Shown here piece after piece: positions 1 to 6,493 of a stretch of 9,257 nt of DNA. The translations under genes were made by a program, and so were the position numbers. Origin of the DNA: Clostridia bacterium (GTDB taxonomy: Bacteria; Bacillota_A; Clostridia; Oscillospirales; CAG-272); NCBI GenBank assembly GCA_017414585.1, contig JAFQLN010000090.1, positions 1 to 9,257 on the forward strand, given 5' to 3'. Each line of letters begins with the position of its first letter. The first letter of the stretch is position 1. Below the pieces are notes generated by a model. It made no database searches, had not been told where the DNA came from, and saw nothing but the letters and a program-made list of their open reading frames with translations.

Positions 1-43
1 CCCGAAATGCGACAGCCTTGATTTGTATCCAGACTGTTTATTC

Positions 44-77
44 GTTCTTTTTCTCCTTTAGCGAGGAGAAAAAGAAC
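44..77. repeat. 14-bp perfect stem-loop in intergenic DNA
   Basis: Positions 44-57 and 64-77 are exact reverse complements (arm GTTCTTTTTCTCCT) around a 6-base loop, giving a long pyrimidine/purine hairpin. Neither flank carries a run of T after the stem on either strand, so a standard intrinsic terminator is not supported. It is the first of four hairpins within about 135 bases downstream of mazF. It probably belongs to a dispersed structured intergenic repeat, but copies elsewhere in the genome cannot be seen from here. Confidence 0.7.
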
Positions 78-112
78 CAAAAAGAGGAACTTTATCAGAA
101 GTCTTGGGTGTT

Positions 113-179
113 TCGAGCTCTGCGGAGCTCGACAAGGGGCTGTGCCCCTTTGACCCCCACGAGCTTTTGAAAAAGCTCG
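113..179. repeat. Cluster of three adjacent hairpins
   Basis: Three short hairpins follow each other almost without gap. The first pairs 113-120 with 125-132 (TCGAGCTC/GAGCTCGA, loop TGCG). The second pairs 134-140 with 144-150 (AAGGGGC/GCCCCTT, loop TGT). The third pairs 160-167 with 172-179 (CGAGCTTT/AAAGCTCG, loop TGAA). The first and third share the CGAGCT/AGCTCG base. No ORF with coding character covers them and no T-tract follows. The cluster lies past the 3' end of mazF and might protect or end its transcript, but a dispersed-repeat origin is more likely. Confidence 0.65.
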
Positions 180-246
180 ACCACAACTGTTTTACTTGCG
201 ACACGCCCCTTTTTCTGTAGGCGGTTGGGATTTGCTTCCGGTTCCT

Positions 247-597
247 TTATTCAAAGCGGAGTCCGAGGCTGATTGCCATGGCGTCATCCACGGCGGTCAT
301 GGTGGCGTCGTCAAGATGTCCCATTTTTTCGCCAAGACGCTGTTTGTCAATGGTACGTACCTGTTCGAGAAGCACGACGGAGTCCTTTGCCAGACCAACC
401 CGGTCGGCGTATATGTCGATGTGCGTGGGCAGCTTGTTCTTTCCGAGACGACTGGTGATGGCGGCGGCAATCACGGTTGGGCTGTATTTGTTGCCGACGT
501 CGTTCTGAATGATCAGCACCGGACGGACGCCTCCCTGTTCGCTTCCGACGACGGGGCTCAGGTCCGCGTAATATATATCTCCCCGTTTGATCTGCAC
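247..597 (-). CDS. mazF: MazF/PemK-family mRNA interferase toxin (EndoA type)
   Basis: This encodes a sequence-specific endoribonuclease of the MazF (EndoA/NdoA) type, which cuts single-stranded mRNA in the cytoplasm as the toxin of a type II toxin-antitoxin pair. The GTG start at 595-597 gives 116 residues, the length of the Bacillus subtilis protein. It is preceded on the minus strand by GGGAGG (606-611) with 8-base spacing. The reading frame stays open upstream to 942, but that extension looks non-coding. The N-terminus has the family signature [19 protein letters not shown] (residues 5-23). Arg25 and Thr48, the catalytic pair of the B. subtilis enzyme, are both present, and the conserved PTHIDI (57-62) and [12 protein letters not shown] (77-88) segments are intact. 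The protein should therefore be active. No antitoxin gene lies directly upstream, where ndoAI sits in B. subtilis. Family assignment is very secure; the sequence recognised by the enzyme is not determined. Confidence 0.95.
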   Translation of the reverse strand: MQIKRGDIYYADLSPVVGSEQGGVRPVLIIQNDVGNKYSPTVIAAAITSRLGKNKLPTHIDIYADRVGLAKDSVVLLEQVRTIDKQRLGEKMGHLDDATMTAVDDAMAISLGLRFE

Positions 598-910
598 GTT
601 TTTTTCCTCCCTTTTGAGTCCTTTGTTTTGTGTGTGATAGTATTCTCCTGCCGGCGGACGATTAAACACGCCATCCGGATTTTTTCCGCTTCCGGTGCAC
701 ACGGGTAAAGTGCGGCGTTCTTTGTTCGTATTCCAGTATATGCTGTCCCGCTGTGCAATGTTCCGGTGCGGACAAAATGCGGGCAGGGGGTTTTTGTCGT
801 CTTTTCCGGTGTACGGGGATGCAAAATTTACATAGCAGCAGCATTTATTTATCTTATGCAGTAAATTTGAAGTTAACATACTGGTGACAGGGGAAAAAAC
901 GCCAAGGACA
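598..910. other. Non-coding stretch upstream of mazF
   Basis: This holds the mazF ribosome binding site (606-611) and probably its promoter, but no strong sigma-A promoter is evident. The best minus-strand candidate has a TACTAT -10 with a poor -35, so it is not called. Short open frames on the minus strand (88 and 60 codons) have low-complexity, Thr/Arg/Pro-rich translations, no good ribosome binding site, and nothing like a ribbon-helix-helix antitoxin. The end nearest the inverted-repeat element (about 815-880) is AT-rich. Confidence 0.6.
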
Positions 911-1228
911 AAGCCTTCCCCCTTGTGGGGAAGGGGGACCACTGAATCAAGTTTGCTTGATTCGGTGGTGGATGAGGGTGAAAACAGGCAATTTGGTATT
1001 CTATACCCGTGTGGGCTGGTATTCTATACTTTGTGTAGGTTGGAAATCTATATTTTGTGTGGGCTGGAAATCAATACTTTATGTGGGCTGGTATTCTATA
1101 CTTTGTGTAGGCTGCTATTCTATTCCTGAATTGACTGATATTCTATTTCGATAAAAATTTATCCAAGTTTCACGTTTTTACCCTCATCCACCGTAAACGG
1201 TCCCCCTTCCCCACAAGGGGGAAGGCTT
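911..1228. mobile_element. MITE-like element with 30-bp perfect terminal inverted repeats
   Basis: Positions 911-940 and 1199-1228 are exact 30/30 reverse complements. A second inner pair, 967-985 and 1174-1192, matches at 18 of 19. Between the two pairs the arms differ: the left arm carries a hairpin (938-951 with 956-969, one G-T pair, loop TTTG), while the right has only the short palindrome ACCGTAAACGGT (1190-1201). Each 30-bp arm can also fold on itself through CCTTCCCC and GGGGAAGG. The interior is a 24-bp tandem array with no transposase. No clear target-site duplication flanks it. It could be a non-autonomous transposon, or two inverted copies of a dispersed palindromic repeat that trapped the array. 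It sits between divergent mazF and murD, about 80 bases before the murD promoter. Confidence 0.7.
995..1136. repeat. 24-bp tandem repeat array inside the inverted-repeat element
   Basis: Units begin at 995, 1018, 1042, 1066, 1090 and 1114. The first is 23 bases, the next four are 24 bases, and the sixth is degenerate; a further fragment starts near 1137. The most conserved part begins GGTATTCTATAC and ends near TGTGGGCT. The core GTATTCTATAC has symmetric arms (GTAT/ATAC around TCT), as a dimeric DNA-binding protein site might. Because 24 is a multiple of three, the array reads through without stops as an eight-residue repeat. No ribosome binding site or credible start serves that frame, so coding is not supported. 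There are no unique spacers, so it is not a CRISPR array. Confidence 0.85.
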
Positions 1229-1310
1229 GGTGCAGACCGAACGGACACCTGACAGACATCTCGTTAACTTCATGTAAATGCGATTGCCGTGGTAAAATTT
1301 GCTTCTGCGC

Positions 1311-1339
1311 TTGCGAAAACGGAGGAGATGGTATATAAT
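1311..1339 (+). promoter_or_regulatory. Sigma-A-type promoter of murD
   Basis: A TTGCGA -35 (1311-1316) and a perfect TATAAT -10 (1334-1339) are separated by the ideal 17 bases. The -10 lies about 46 bases before the chosen murD ATG, giving a leader of roughly 40 bases. This places the promoter inside the longer open frame that begins at 1289 and argues for the downstream start. Confidence 0.75.
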
Positions 1340-1384
1340 AGGCATATAGATGGAATACAACCCAAAAACAGCATCGGAGATCAT

Positions 1385-2803
1385 ATGGATCATCTTTTAG
1401 AACAGATTTTTTCGGGGAAATCCGTTTCCCTTCTCGGTGCGGGCATATCGAATATGCCGCTTGCACGCATTGCCGCAAAAACTGCGGAGAAACTGACTGT
1501 CCGGGACAAAAAGTCCGCTGCGGAACTTGGCGAAAACGGAGAGACGCTCACGGCACTGGGCGCGGAGCTGATCACGGGGGAGGGCTACCTTGACGGTATC
1601 ACGGAGGATCTTGTCTTCCGCTCTCCCGGCATCCGACCCGATCTGCCCGGACTTCTCGAAGCTGCGGCACGCGGTTCGCGGATCACTTCCGAAATGGAGG
1701 AATTCCTCGCGCACTGTCCCTGTCCGGTTTATGCGGTCACGGGAAGCGACGGAAAGACGACGACGACGACGATTACCTCGCTTCTTTTATCTGCGGGGGA
1801 GAACGGAACGGTTTTTCTCGGCGGCAACATCGGCGAACCCCTCTTGCACAGACTGCCGATGATCACAGCGGACGACTGCACGGCGGTGGAGCTGTCCTCG
1901 TTCCAGCTGATGACGGTCGATGCACCGGTTGCTGTGGCGGCGATTACCAATATTGAGCCGAACCACCTCAACTGGCACACGGACATGGACGAATACATCG
2001 CGGCAAAGAAGCATATTCTCTCGCACTGCGGACGCGCCGTACTGAATTATGACAACGAAACCACCCGGAAGATCGGGGAGGAAATGCAGAAGACAACGGC
2101 TGTTCCCGTGACGTTCTTCTCACTGTCTCCTTTGCCCGAGGGCGTGCTCCGTCCCATCGACAGCGCGGCGTGGCTGGAGGACGGTGTGATTTACACGATG
2201 TTCCCCGGCGACGGGAAACGGAAAATCATCGAAAAGTCCGATATCCGTCTGCCCGGTCTGCACAACACGGCAAACTACATCACCGCAATTGCTGTGACAT
2301 ACGGCAGAGTCGGGACGGATGCAATCCGAAAAACGGCACAGACCTTCGGCGGCGTAGAGCACCGGCTGGAGTTTGTGCGCGAAATCGGCGGTGTATCTTA
2401 CATCAACGGTTCCATAGATTCCTCTCCCACCAGAACGGCTGCGGCGCTGTCCGCGATTGCGGATCGTCCGGCTGTGCTGATTGCCGGCGGGTATGACAAG
2501 AACATTCCCTACGAACCGCTGGCGGATGCGGTATATGCGTCGTCGGTGCACACGGCTGTCCTCACCGGGGACACGGCTGAAAAAATCCGCACGGCTCTCG
2601 AAAAGCATCCGCAGGCAGGCATCCGTCCGCTCCGGGTGATCACGAAGGCGGGTTTTGATGAGGCTGTATACGAAGCCGCATCACAGGCGAAGGCGGGAGA
2701 CACGGTCATTCTCTCTCCTGCATCCGCGTCGTTTGACCGGTTCAAGAATTTCGAGGAACGCGGGAATTATTTCAAATCCCTTGTGCACGCGATGAAGGAC
2801 TGA
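1385..2803 (+). CDS. murD: UDP-N-acetylmuramoyl-L-alanine--D-glutamate ligase (MurD)
   Basis: This cytoplasmic Mur ligase uses ATP to add D-glutamate to UDP-MurNAc-L-Ala, the second amino acid of the peptidoglycan stem peptide. The ATG at 1385 gives 472 residues, slightly above the usual length of about 450, and has GGAG (1376-1379) five bases upstream. A GTG/ATG start at 1289 is ruled out because the promoter would lie inside the gene. Domain 1 has a Rossmann-like start (SLLGAGISN, 15-23) and RSPGI (79-83). The ATP loop is AVTGSDGKTTTT (117-128). ELSSFQL (169-175), the NHLNWH segment (193-198) and Lys208 or Lys209 in EYIAAKKHI (the usual carbamylated lysine region) mark the central domain. 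The C-terminal domain has HNTAN (293-297), EHRLE (325-329), GGYDKN (368-373) and the MurD-typical SPASASFDRFKNFEERG (444-460). The usual NDSKATN-like motif reads NGSIDSS here (341-347). No other cell-division-cluster gene is beside it; M42 peptidases follow. Confidence 0.94.
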   Translation: MDHLLEQIFSGKSVSLLGAGISNMPLARIAAKTAEKLTVRDKKSAAELGENGETLTALGAELITGEGYLDGITEDLVFRSPGIRPDLPGLLEAAARGSRITSEMEEFLAHCPCPVYAVTGSDGKTTTTTITSLLLSAGENGTVFLGGNIGEPLLHRLPMITADDCTAVELSSFQLMTVDAPVAVAAITNIEPNHLNWHTDMDEYIAAKKHILSHCGRAVLNYDNETTRKIGEEMQKTTAVPVTFFSLSPLPEGVLRPIDSAAWLEDGVIYTMFPGDGKRKIIEKSDIRLPGLHNTANYITAIAVTYGRVGTDAIRKTAQTFGGVEHRLEFVREIGGVSYINGSIDSSPTRTAAALSAIADRPAVLIAGGYDKNIPYEPLADAVYASSVHTAVLTGDTAEKIRTALEKHPQAGIRPLRVITKAGFDEAVYEAASQAKAGDTVILSPASASFDRFKNFEERGNYFKSLVHAMKD

Positions 2804-2872
2804 CCGGAAAACGGAGAAGTATCTGCTTTCTGATAAAAAGAAAATCAAAAATTTTATATTCTGTGAGGTATT

Positions 2873-3988
2873 ATGCTGGACTACAAAGAAACGCTGCGGT
2901 TTCTCACCGAAATCCCGTCCATTGCGGGGTGTGAGAAATATGCCGCAGAGAAAATCCGTGCGCAGTTCGGCGGTCTCTTTGACGAGATCACAACCGATGC
3001 CGCGCGCAACATCATACTGGTGAAGAAATCGAAGAAAATCACCGAAAACGCTCCCCGGATTCTTCTTGACGCGCATTTCGACGAAATCGGGATGCTGGTC
3101 AGCGGATTCACGGACGAAGGTTTTCTCCGCGTGATGCCCGTCGGCGGTGTGGACAGAGGACTTCTGCCCGCTTCCGAAGCGTGGGTTTACACGGGCGAGC
3201 ATCTGGAAGAAAAAATCTACGGTGTCTTTACGGCAATTCCGCCGCATCTGGTTACGCCGGAGAACAACAAGGTGCCCGAATGGAGCGATCTTCTGCTCGA
3301 TATCGGATACACGAAGGAAGAAGCGCAGAAGCGCATTGAAATCGGCGCGCCTGTCGGATACTACTATGCCGGCGACGAACTCTTGAACGGACGCATCACG
3401 GGACGCGGCTTCGATGACAAATCCTGTGCGGCGGGACTGATCTGTGCGGCTGCCGCTGTGCCTGCGGAAGAGCTGGCATACGATGTATATGTGACCCTTT
3501 CCGCGGGGGAAGAAGTCGGTGCGCGCGGAGCAGCCTGTGCTGCATGGACGATTCAGCCGGAATTTGCCGTTGTGACGGATGTGAATTTTGCGCTCACACC
3601 CGGTGTCGGCGGCACGGAAGGCGGAAAGCTGGGCGGCGGCCCGATGATTTCGCTGTCCGCTGTGACCGACCGGAAGCTGACGAAGAAGATTCTCGCCATG
3701 GCAGCGGCATACGATGTTCCGACGACGTCCGTGGTGGAAGCGACCTCGACCGGTACGAACGCATCGTGCGTGGTTTACGTCCGGGAAGGCATTCCGACGG
3801 CGGTTGTCAGCATTCCGCTTGCGGGGATGCATTCGTACAATGAACTGCTCCAGCTGGAGGATGCGGACAATTTCGTGAAGCTGATCGGGGAAATCATCCG
3901 CGGGGTGGACAGAGAACTGCCCGTGAAGGAGAAGAAGGATGAAGATGCTTCCGGAGAAGCAAAGAAAGAGGAGGGCGCGGACAAATGA
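2873..3988 (+). CDS. M42-family metallo-aminopeptidase, paralogue 1
   Basis: This encodes a 371-residue cytoplasmic zinc or cobalt aminopeptidase of the M42 (TET/glucanase-M-like) family, which trims N-terminal residues from peptides and usually forms large tetrahedral oligomers. Expected metal and catalytic residues are visible: His68 in DAHFDEIG, Asp181 in GFDDKSC (Lys where DDR is usual), the Glu213-Glu214 pair in GEEVGARGA, Asp236 in VVTDV, and His320 in AGMHSYNE. The common GGTDA segment reads STGTNAS (292-298). The C-terminal tail after residue 350 is highly charged (Lys/Glu/Asp) and may be flexible. GAGG (2865-2868) lies four bases before the ATG. The gene follows murD by 69 bases and its stop overlaps the next start in ATGA, indicating co-transcription and coupling with paralogue 2. 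Substrate preference cannot be read from the sequence. Confidence 0.9.
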   Translation: MLDYKETLRFLTEIPSIAGCEKYAAEKIRAQFGGLFDEITTDAARNIILVKKSKKITENAPRILLDAHFDEIGMLVSGFTDEGFLRVMPVGGVDRGLLPASEAWVYTGEHLEEKIYGVFTAIPPHLVTPENNKVPEWSDLLLDIGYTKEEAQKRIEIGAPVGYYYAGDELLNGRITGRGFDDKSCAAGLICAAAAVPAEELAYDVYVTLSAGEEVGARGAACAAWTIQPEFAVVTDVNFALTPGVGGTEGGKLGGGPMISLSAVTDRKLTKKILAMAAAYDVPTTSVVEATSTGTNASCVVYVREGIPTAVVSIPLAGMHSYNELLQLEDADNFVKLIGEIIRGVDRELPVKEKKDEDASGEAKKEEGADK

Positions 3989-5085
3989 GCAAATATGTAA
4001 ACTGCACGCCCGCAGAACTGCTTGAAAAACTGTCGCTTGCGTTCGGCCCGTCCGGATGCGAGGGCAATGTTGCGGACATGATCCGGGAAATCGTCGCGCC
4101 GTACGCGGATGAAGTATACGGCGACAAGCTCGGTACTGTGATTGCGGTATACAAAAAGCGCGCGGAGAAGGCGGCTTACGCTCTTGAAGAAGAACCAAAG
4201 TCCGACAGCGGCAAAATCGCCTGCGAGCGCCTGATGCTGTGTGCGCACATGGACGAAGTCGGCTTTATGATCAAGTCGATCGACGGAGACGGATATCTGC
4301 GCATTGCGGCGCTGTCCGGCAAGGATCCTAAGCTGCTTGCGGGCAGAAATGTGACGGTCGGCGATGAAGAACGCAAGACCATCGGCTATTTCGGCGTGAA
4401 GCCCGCGCATCTCGGCGGTATGGGCGACTTCAATTCGCTGTACATTGACATCGGTGCGAAGGACAAAAAGGATGCAGAAGAACGGGTACAGGTCGGGGAT
4501 TTCGGCACGTACCGTTCGGATTTCGTCCGGTTCGGCGAGGGCGGACACAAGCTCAAGGGCAAGGCGATTGATGACCGTCTCGGGTGTGTGGTGCTGTGCG
4601 AAGTGCTCAGGCGGCTGAAGGAATCGGATGCCAAGCTCCCGTTTGACGTCTGCTGTGCGTTCGTATGCCGGGAAGAAATCGGAGCGGGCAGTGCGCAGAC
4701 AGCGGCGAATCTGATCAAGCCGGATGTGGCGATGGTCTTTGAAGCAACAGCAGTGAATGACGTTGCCGGCGACAAGTACGGCATGGTAGCAAAGCAGGGC
4801 ATGGGCCCGACGGTGACTTTCATGGACCGTGCGACGATGCACGACCGGGAAATGTACGAATTCATTCTTGCCACGGCGAAGAAGCACGGCATTCCCGCGC
4901 AGCCGAAGCAGTATGTGGCAGGCGGCACGGATGCGGGACCGATTCAGCGGACGACGGAAGGCGTGAAGGTGATCGGTATTTCCGCGCCGACCCGGTATAT
5001 TCACACAGCGTCCAATGTTGTGGATGAACGCGATATCGGCGCGATGATTGACCTCGCTATGGCGGCGATTGAAGAAATGGAATAA
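3985..5085 (+). CDS. M42-family metallo-aminopeptidase, paralogue 2
   Basis: This is a second M42 aminopeptidase of 366 residues, clearly different in sequence from its neighbours. Metal and catalytic residues are His88 in CAHMDEVGF, Asp196 in KAIDDRLG, Glu230-Glu231 in CREEIGAGSA, Glu253 in VFEAT and His340 in TRYIHTAS. GGTDAG is intact at 313-318. Compared with paralogue 3 it has an extra charged stretch at about residues 57-80, just before the first metal-binding motif, which may be a surface loop. Glu at 253, where the other two copies have Asp, is one of the natural alternatives within the family and could tune metal or substrate choice. The start overlaps the previous stop by four bases, and the purine-rich GGAGG about ten bases upstream lies inside the preceding gene. 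Paralogue 3 follows after 49 bases. Confidence 0.92.
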   Translation: MSKYVNCTPAELLEKLSLAFGPSGCEGNVADMIREIVAPYADEVYGDKLGTVIAVYKKRAEKAAYALEEEPKSDSGKIACERLMLCAHMDEVGFMIKSIDGDGYLRIAALSGKDPKLLAGRNVTVGDEERKTIGYFGVKPAHLGGMGDFNSLYIDIGAKDKKDAEERVQVGDFGTYRSDFVRFGEGGHKLKGKAIDDRLGCVVLCEVLRRLKESDAKLPFDVCCAFVCREEIGAGSAQTAANLIKPDVAMVFEATAVNDVAGDKYGMVAKQGMGPTVTFMDRATMHDREMYEFILATAKKHGIPAQPKQYVAGGTDAGPIQRTTEGVKVIGISAPTRYIHTASNVVDERDIGAMIDLAMAAIEEME

Positions 5086-5134
5086 GGCAGTCTGCGGGCT
5101 GAAAATAAAACTATACGAATCCGGAGAATTACAT

Positions 5135-6124
5135 ATGTTTAACTTAACGAAAAAAATCCTCAAGCCCGTTTCCGTATCGGGCAGAGAAGAAGCGGTTGTC
5201 GGTGTGATCGCGGAAGAAATCGCGCCTTATGTTGACTCGATGCGCACGGATGCGATGGGCAATCTCATTGCGTTCAAGGCAGGTATCGGCGAAAACAAAA
5301 AGAAGCTGATGTACGCGGCGCATATCGACGAAATCGGCTTCATTGTATCTTATATTGAAGAAAACGGCTACATCCGCTTCCATCCCATCGGGGGCATCAA
5401 CTTTACCTCCGCGGCTTTTACGCATGTTGTATTTGAAAACGGGCAGCGCGGTGTGCTTGTTCCGGAAGGCGGCGATCTCCGTGCGGAAAAGTGCGTGGTT
5501 GACATCGGTGCGAAGAGCCGCAAGGATGCCGAACGCCGTGTGAAGATCGGCGACACCTTCTCCGTTGTGGCTGACATTGCAAAGCTGGCGAACAATCGCG
5601 TAGCGGGCAGACCGATGGACGACAGAATCGGTGCGGTGATTCTGATCGAAGCGGCAAAGAGACTTGCCGGCAAGGATGTATACAACGATGTATACTTTGT
5701 CTTCACCGTACAGGAAGAAGTCGGCTGCCGCGGCTCCAAGACTGCCGCATACTCCGTGATGCCCGATGTCGGCATTGCGCTTGACGTAACCCGCACCGGT
5801 GACGCGCAGGGTTCCGGTCCCATGGCAATCTCCCTCGGCGACGGTGCTGCCATCAAGATCAAGGACTCCAGCGTTGTCTGTGACCGCGATCTTGTGGAAA
5901 AGATGAAGGCTGCCGCCAAGGAAAACAAAATCAAGTATCAGCTCGAAATCCTTGCGGGCGGCGGTACCGACACCTCCTCCATGCAGTCCAATGCCGGCGG
6001 CGCCATTGCCGGATGCATTTCCATCCCGACCCGCTACATCCACTCCTCCGTCGAAACCATTGATATGGCTGACGTGGACGCCTGCGTGAAGCTCACCATG
6101 GCGATGTGCGATGTGCAGTACTGA
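5135..6124 (+). CDS. M42-family metallo-aminopeptidase, paralogue 3
   Basis: This is the third M42 aminopeptidase, 329 residues. The open frame begins earlier (5048) inside the previous gene, but the ATG at 5135 is preferred: GGAGA (5123-5127) lies seven bases upstream, and the protein then starts with the alignable segment MFNLTKKILKPVSVSGRE. Metal and catalytic residues are His63 in AAHIDEIGF, Asp162 in PMDDRIG, Glu194-Glu195 in QEEVGCRGS, Asp217 in ALDVT and His303 in TRYIHSS. GGTDTSS occupies 276-282. This copy is the shortest and closest to the family consensus. It lacks both the charged tail of paralogue 1 and the extra loop of paralogue 2. It closes the murD/M42 run; no clear intrinsic terminator follows, though a hairpin lies 32 bases downstream. 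Confidence 0.92.
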   Translation: MFNLTKKILKPVSVSGREEAVVGVIAEEIAPYVDSMRTDAMGNLIAFKAGIGENKKKLMYAAHIDEIGFIVSYIEENGYIRFHPIGGINFTSAAFTHVVFENGQRGVLVPEGGDLRAEKCVVDIGAKSRKDAERRVKIGDTFSVVADIAKLANNRVAGRPMDDRIGAVILIEAAKRLAGKDVYNDVYFVFTVQEEVGCRGSKTAAYSVMPDVGIALDVTRTGDAQGSGPMAISLGDGAAIKIKDSSVVCDRDLVEKMKAAAKENKIKYQLEILAGGGTDTSSMQSNAGGAIAGCISIPTRYIHSSVETIDMADVDACVKLTMAMCDVQY

Positions 6125-6155
6125 TGGGGAGAGAGTGAGAATTTAAGTGAATAAT

Positions 6156-6187
6156 AAAGGGGGCACTTTTGAAAAAGTACCCCCTTT
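6156..6187. repeat. Stem-loop after the M42 genes, possible terminator or repeat
   Basis: Positions 6156-6169 pair with 6174-6187 over 14 bases with a single C/A mismatch and a TGAA loop. It starts 32 bases after the last M42 stop. The 3' flank is AAATCCCCC rather than T-rich, so it is a weak terminator candidate on the plus strand. Its tip CTTTTGAAAAAG (6166-6177) is identical to the tip of the hairpin at 160-179, which points to a shared repeat family. Confidence 0.6.
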
Positions 6188-6337
6188 AAATCCCCCTCAA
6201 AACTTTCAGACTGGCGCACGTTTGGGTGCGTAGCCATATTCAAAAGCTGATATGAAAATGAGGGGGGAGAAATAAGCTGTTAACGTGAAGCTGACCGACA
6301 CCGTATTGAGTCCAAGGGATCAGAATATGGTGAAGAC

Positions 6338-6369
6338 GGAAGTCAGGGACCACCGAGACCCTGACTTCC
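6338..6369. repeat. 11-bp perfect stem-loop
   Basis: GGAAGTCAGGG (6338-6348) is the exact reverse complement of 6359-6369, around a 10-base loop. No T-run follows on either strand. It could be part of a small structured RNA or of a dispersed repeat; nothing decides between these. Confidence 0.6.
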
Positions 6370-6378
6370 CGCGCCGTA

Positions 6379-6397
6379 GAATGAGCTTCGCTCATTC
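6379..6397. repeat. 8-bp stem-loop with TTC loop
   Basis: GAATGAGC (6379-6386) pairs perfectly with GCTCATTC (6390-6397) around TTC, a compact and stable hairpin ten bases after the previous one. No T-tract follows. It is about 100 bases beyond the stop of the minus-strand TIM-barrel gene. Confidence 0.6.
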
Positions 6398-6493
6398 AGA
6401 GAGTGCGGAATATGCAGTCTGAACTGTAAGTTGGACAAGGCTCGCGCGCGCCGTGGGGAGATACAGGAGAGGATGGGGGAGGACGTGGGGGAA

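Larger units (their letters stand above)
6125..6493. other. Non-coding region with several hairpins
   Basis: This 369-base gap separates the convergent M42 block and the TIM-barrel gene. Besides the three stem-loops listed separately it holds a small hairpin (6215-6219 with 6226-6230, CGCAC/GTGCG). The part near 6430-6490 is G-rich and contains a GCGCGCGC stretch. No open frame here has a ribosome binding site or recognisable translation. With convergent genes on each side, a bidirectional end-of-transcript role is plausible, but no stem is followed by a proper T-tract. Confidence 0.55.

Noticed and set aside
44..77. Intrinsic terminator of mazF or of an upstream gene
   Set aside because: A strong stem is present, but no T-tract follows on either strand.
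598..942. N-terminal extension of mazF to a 231-residue protein
   Set aside because: The extra part has no family similarity and reads like random sequence. The GTG at 597 has a strong ribosome binding site and gives the exact family length of 116 residues.
995..1136. CRISPR array
   Set aside because: Repeats are head-to-tail with no unique spacers, and no cas gene is present.
884..1154. Small proteins with an eight-residue repeat across the 24-bp array
   Set aside because: The open frames exist because 24 is divisible by three. There is no ribosome binding site, more than one frame is open, and the frames run out of the inverted repeat.
1289..1384. Longer MurD with 32 extra residues
   Set aside because: A promoter (1311-1339) lies inside this extension, and the ATG at 1385 has a properly spaced ribosome binding site.
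2681..5163. Long minus-strand open frames (505 and 462 codons) opposite the M42 genes
   Set aside because: Translations are rich in Arg, His and Phe with no recognisable motif, and lie antisense to clear enzyme genes; they result from the codon bias of the real strand.
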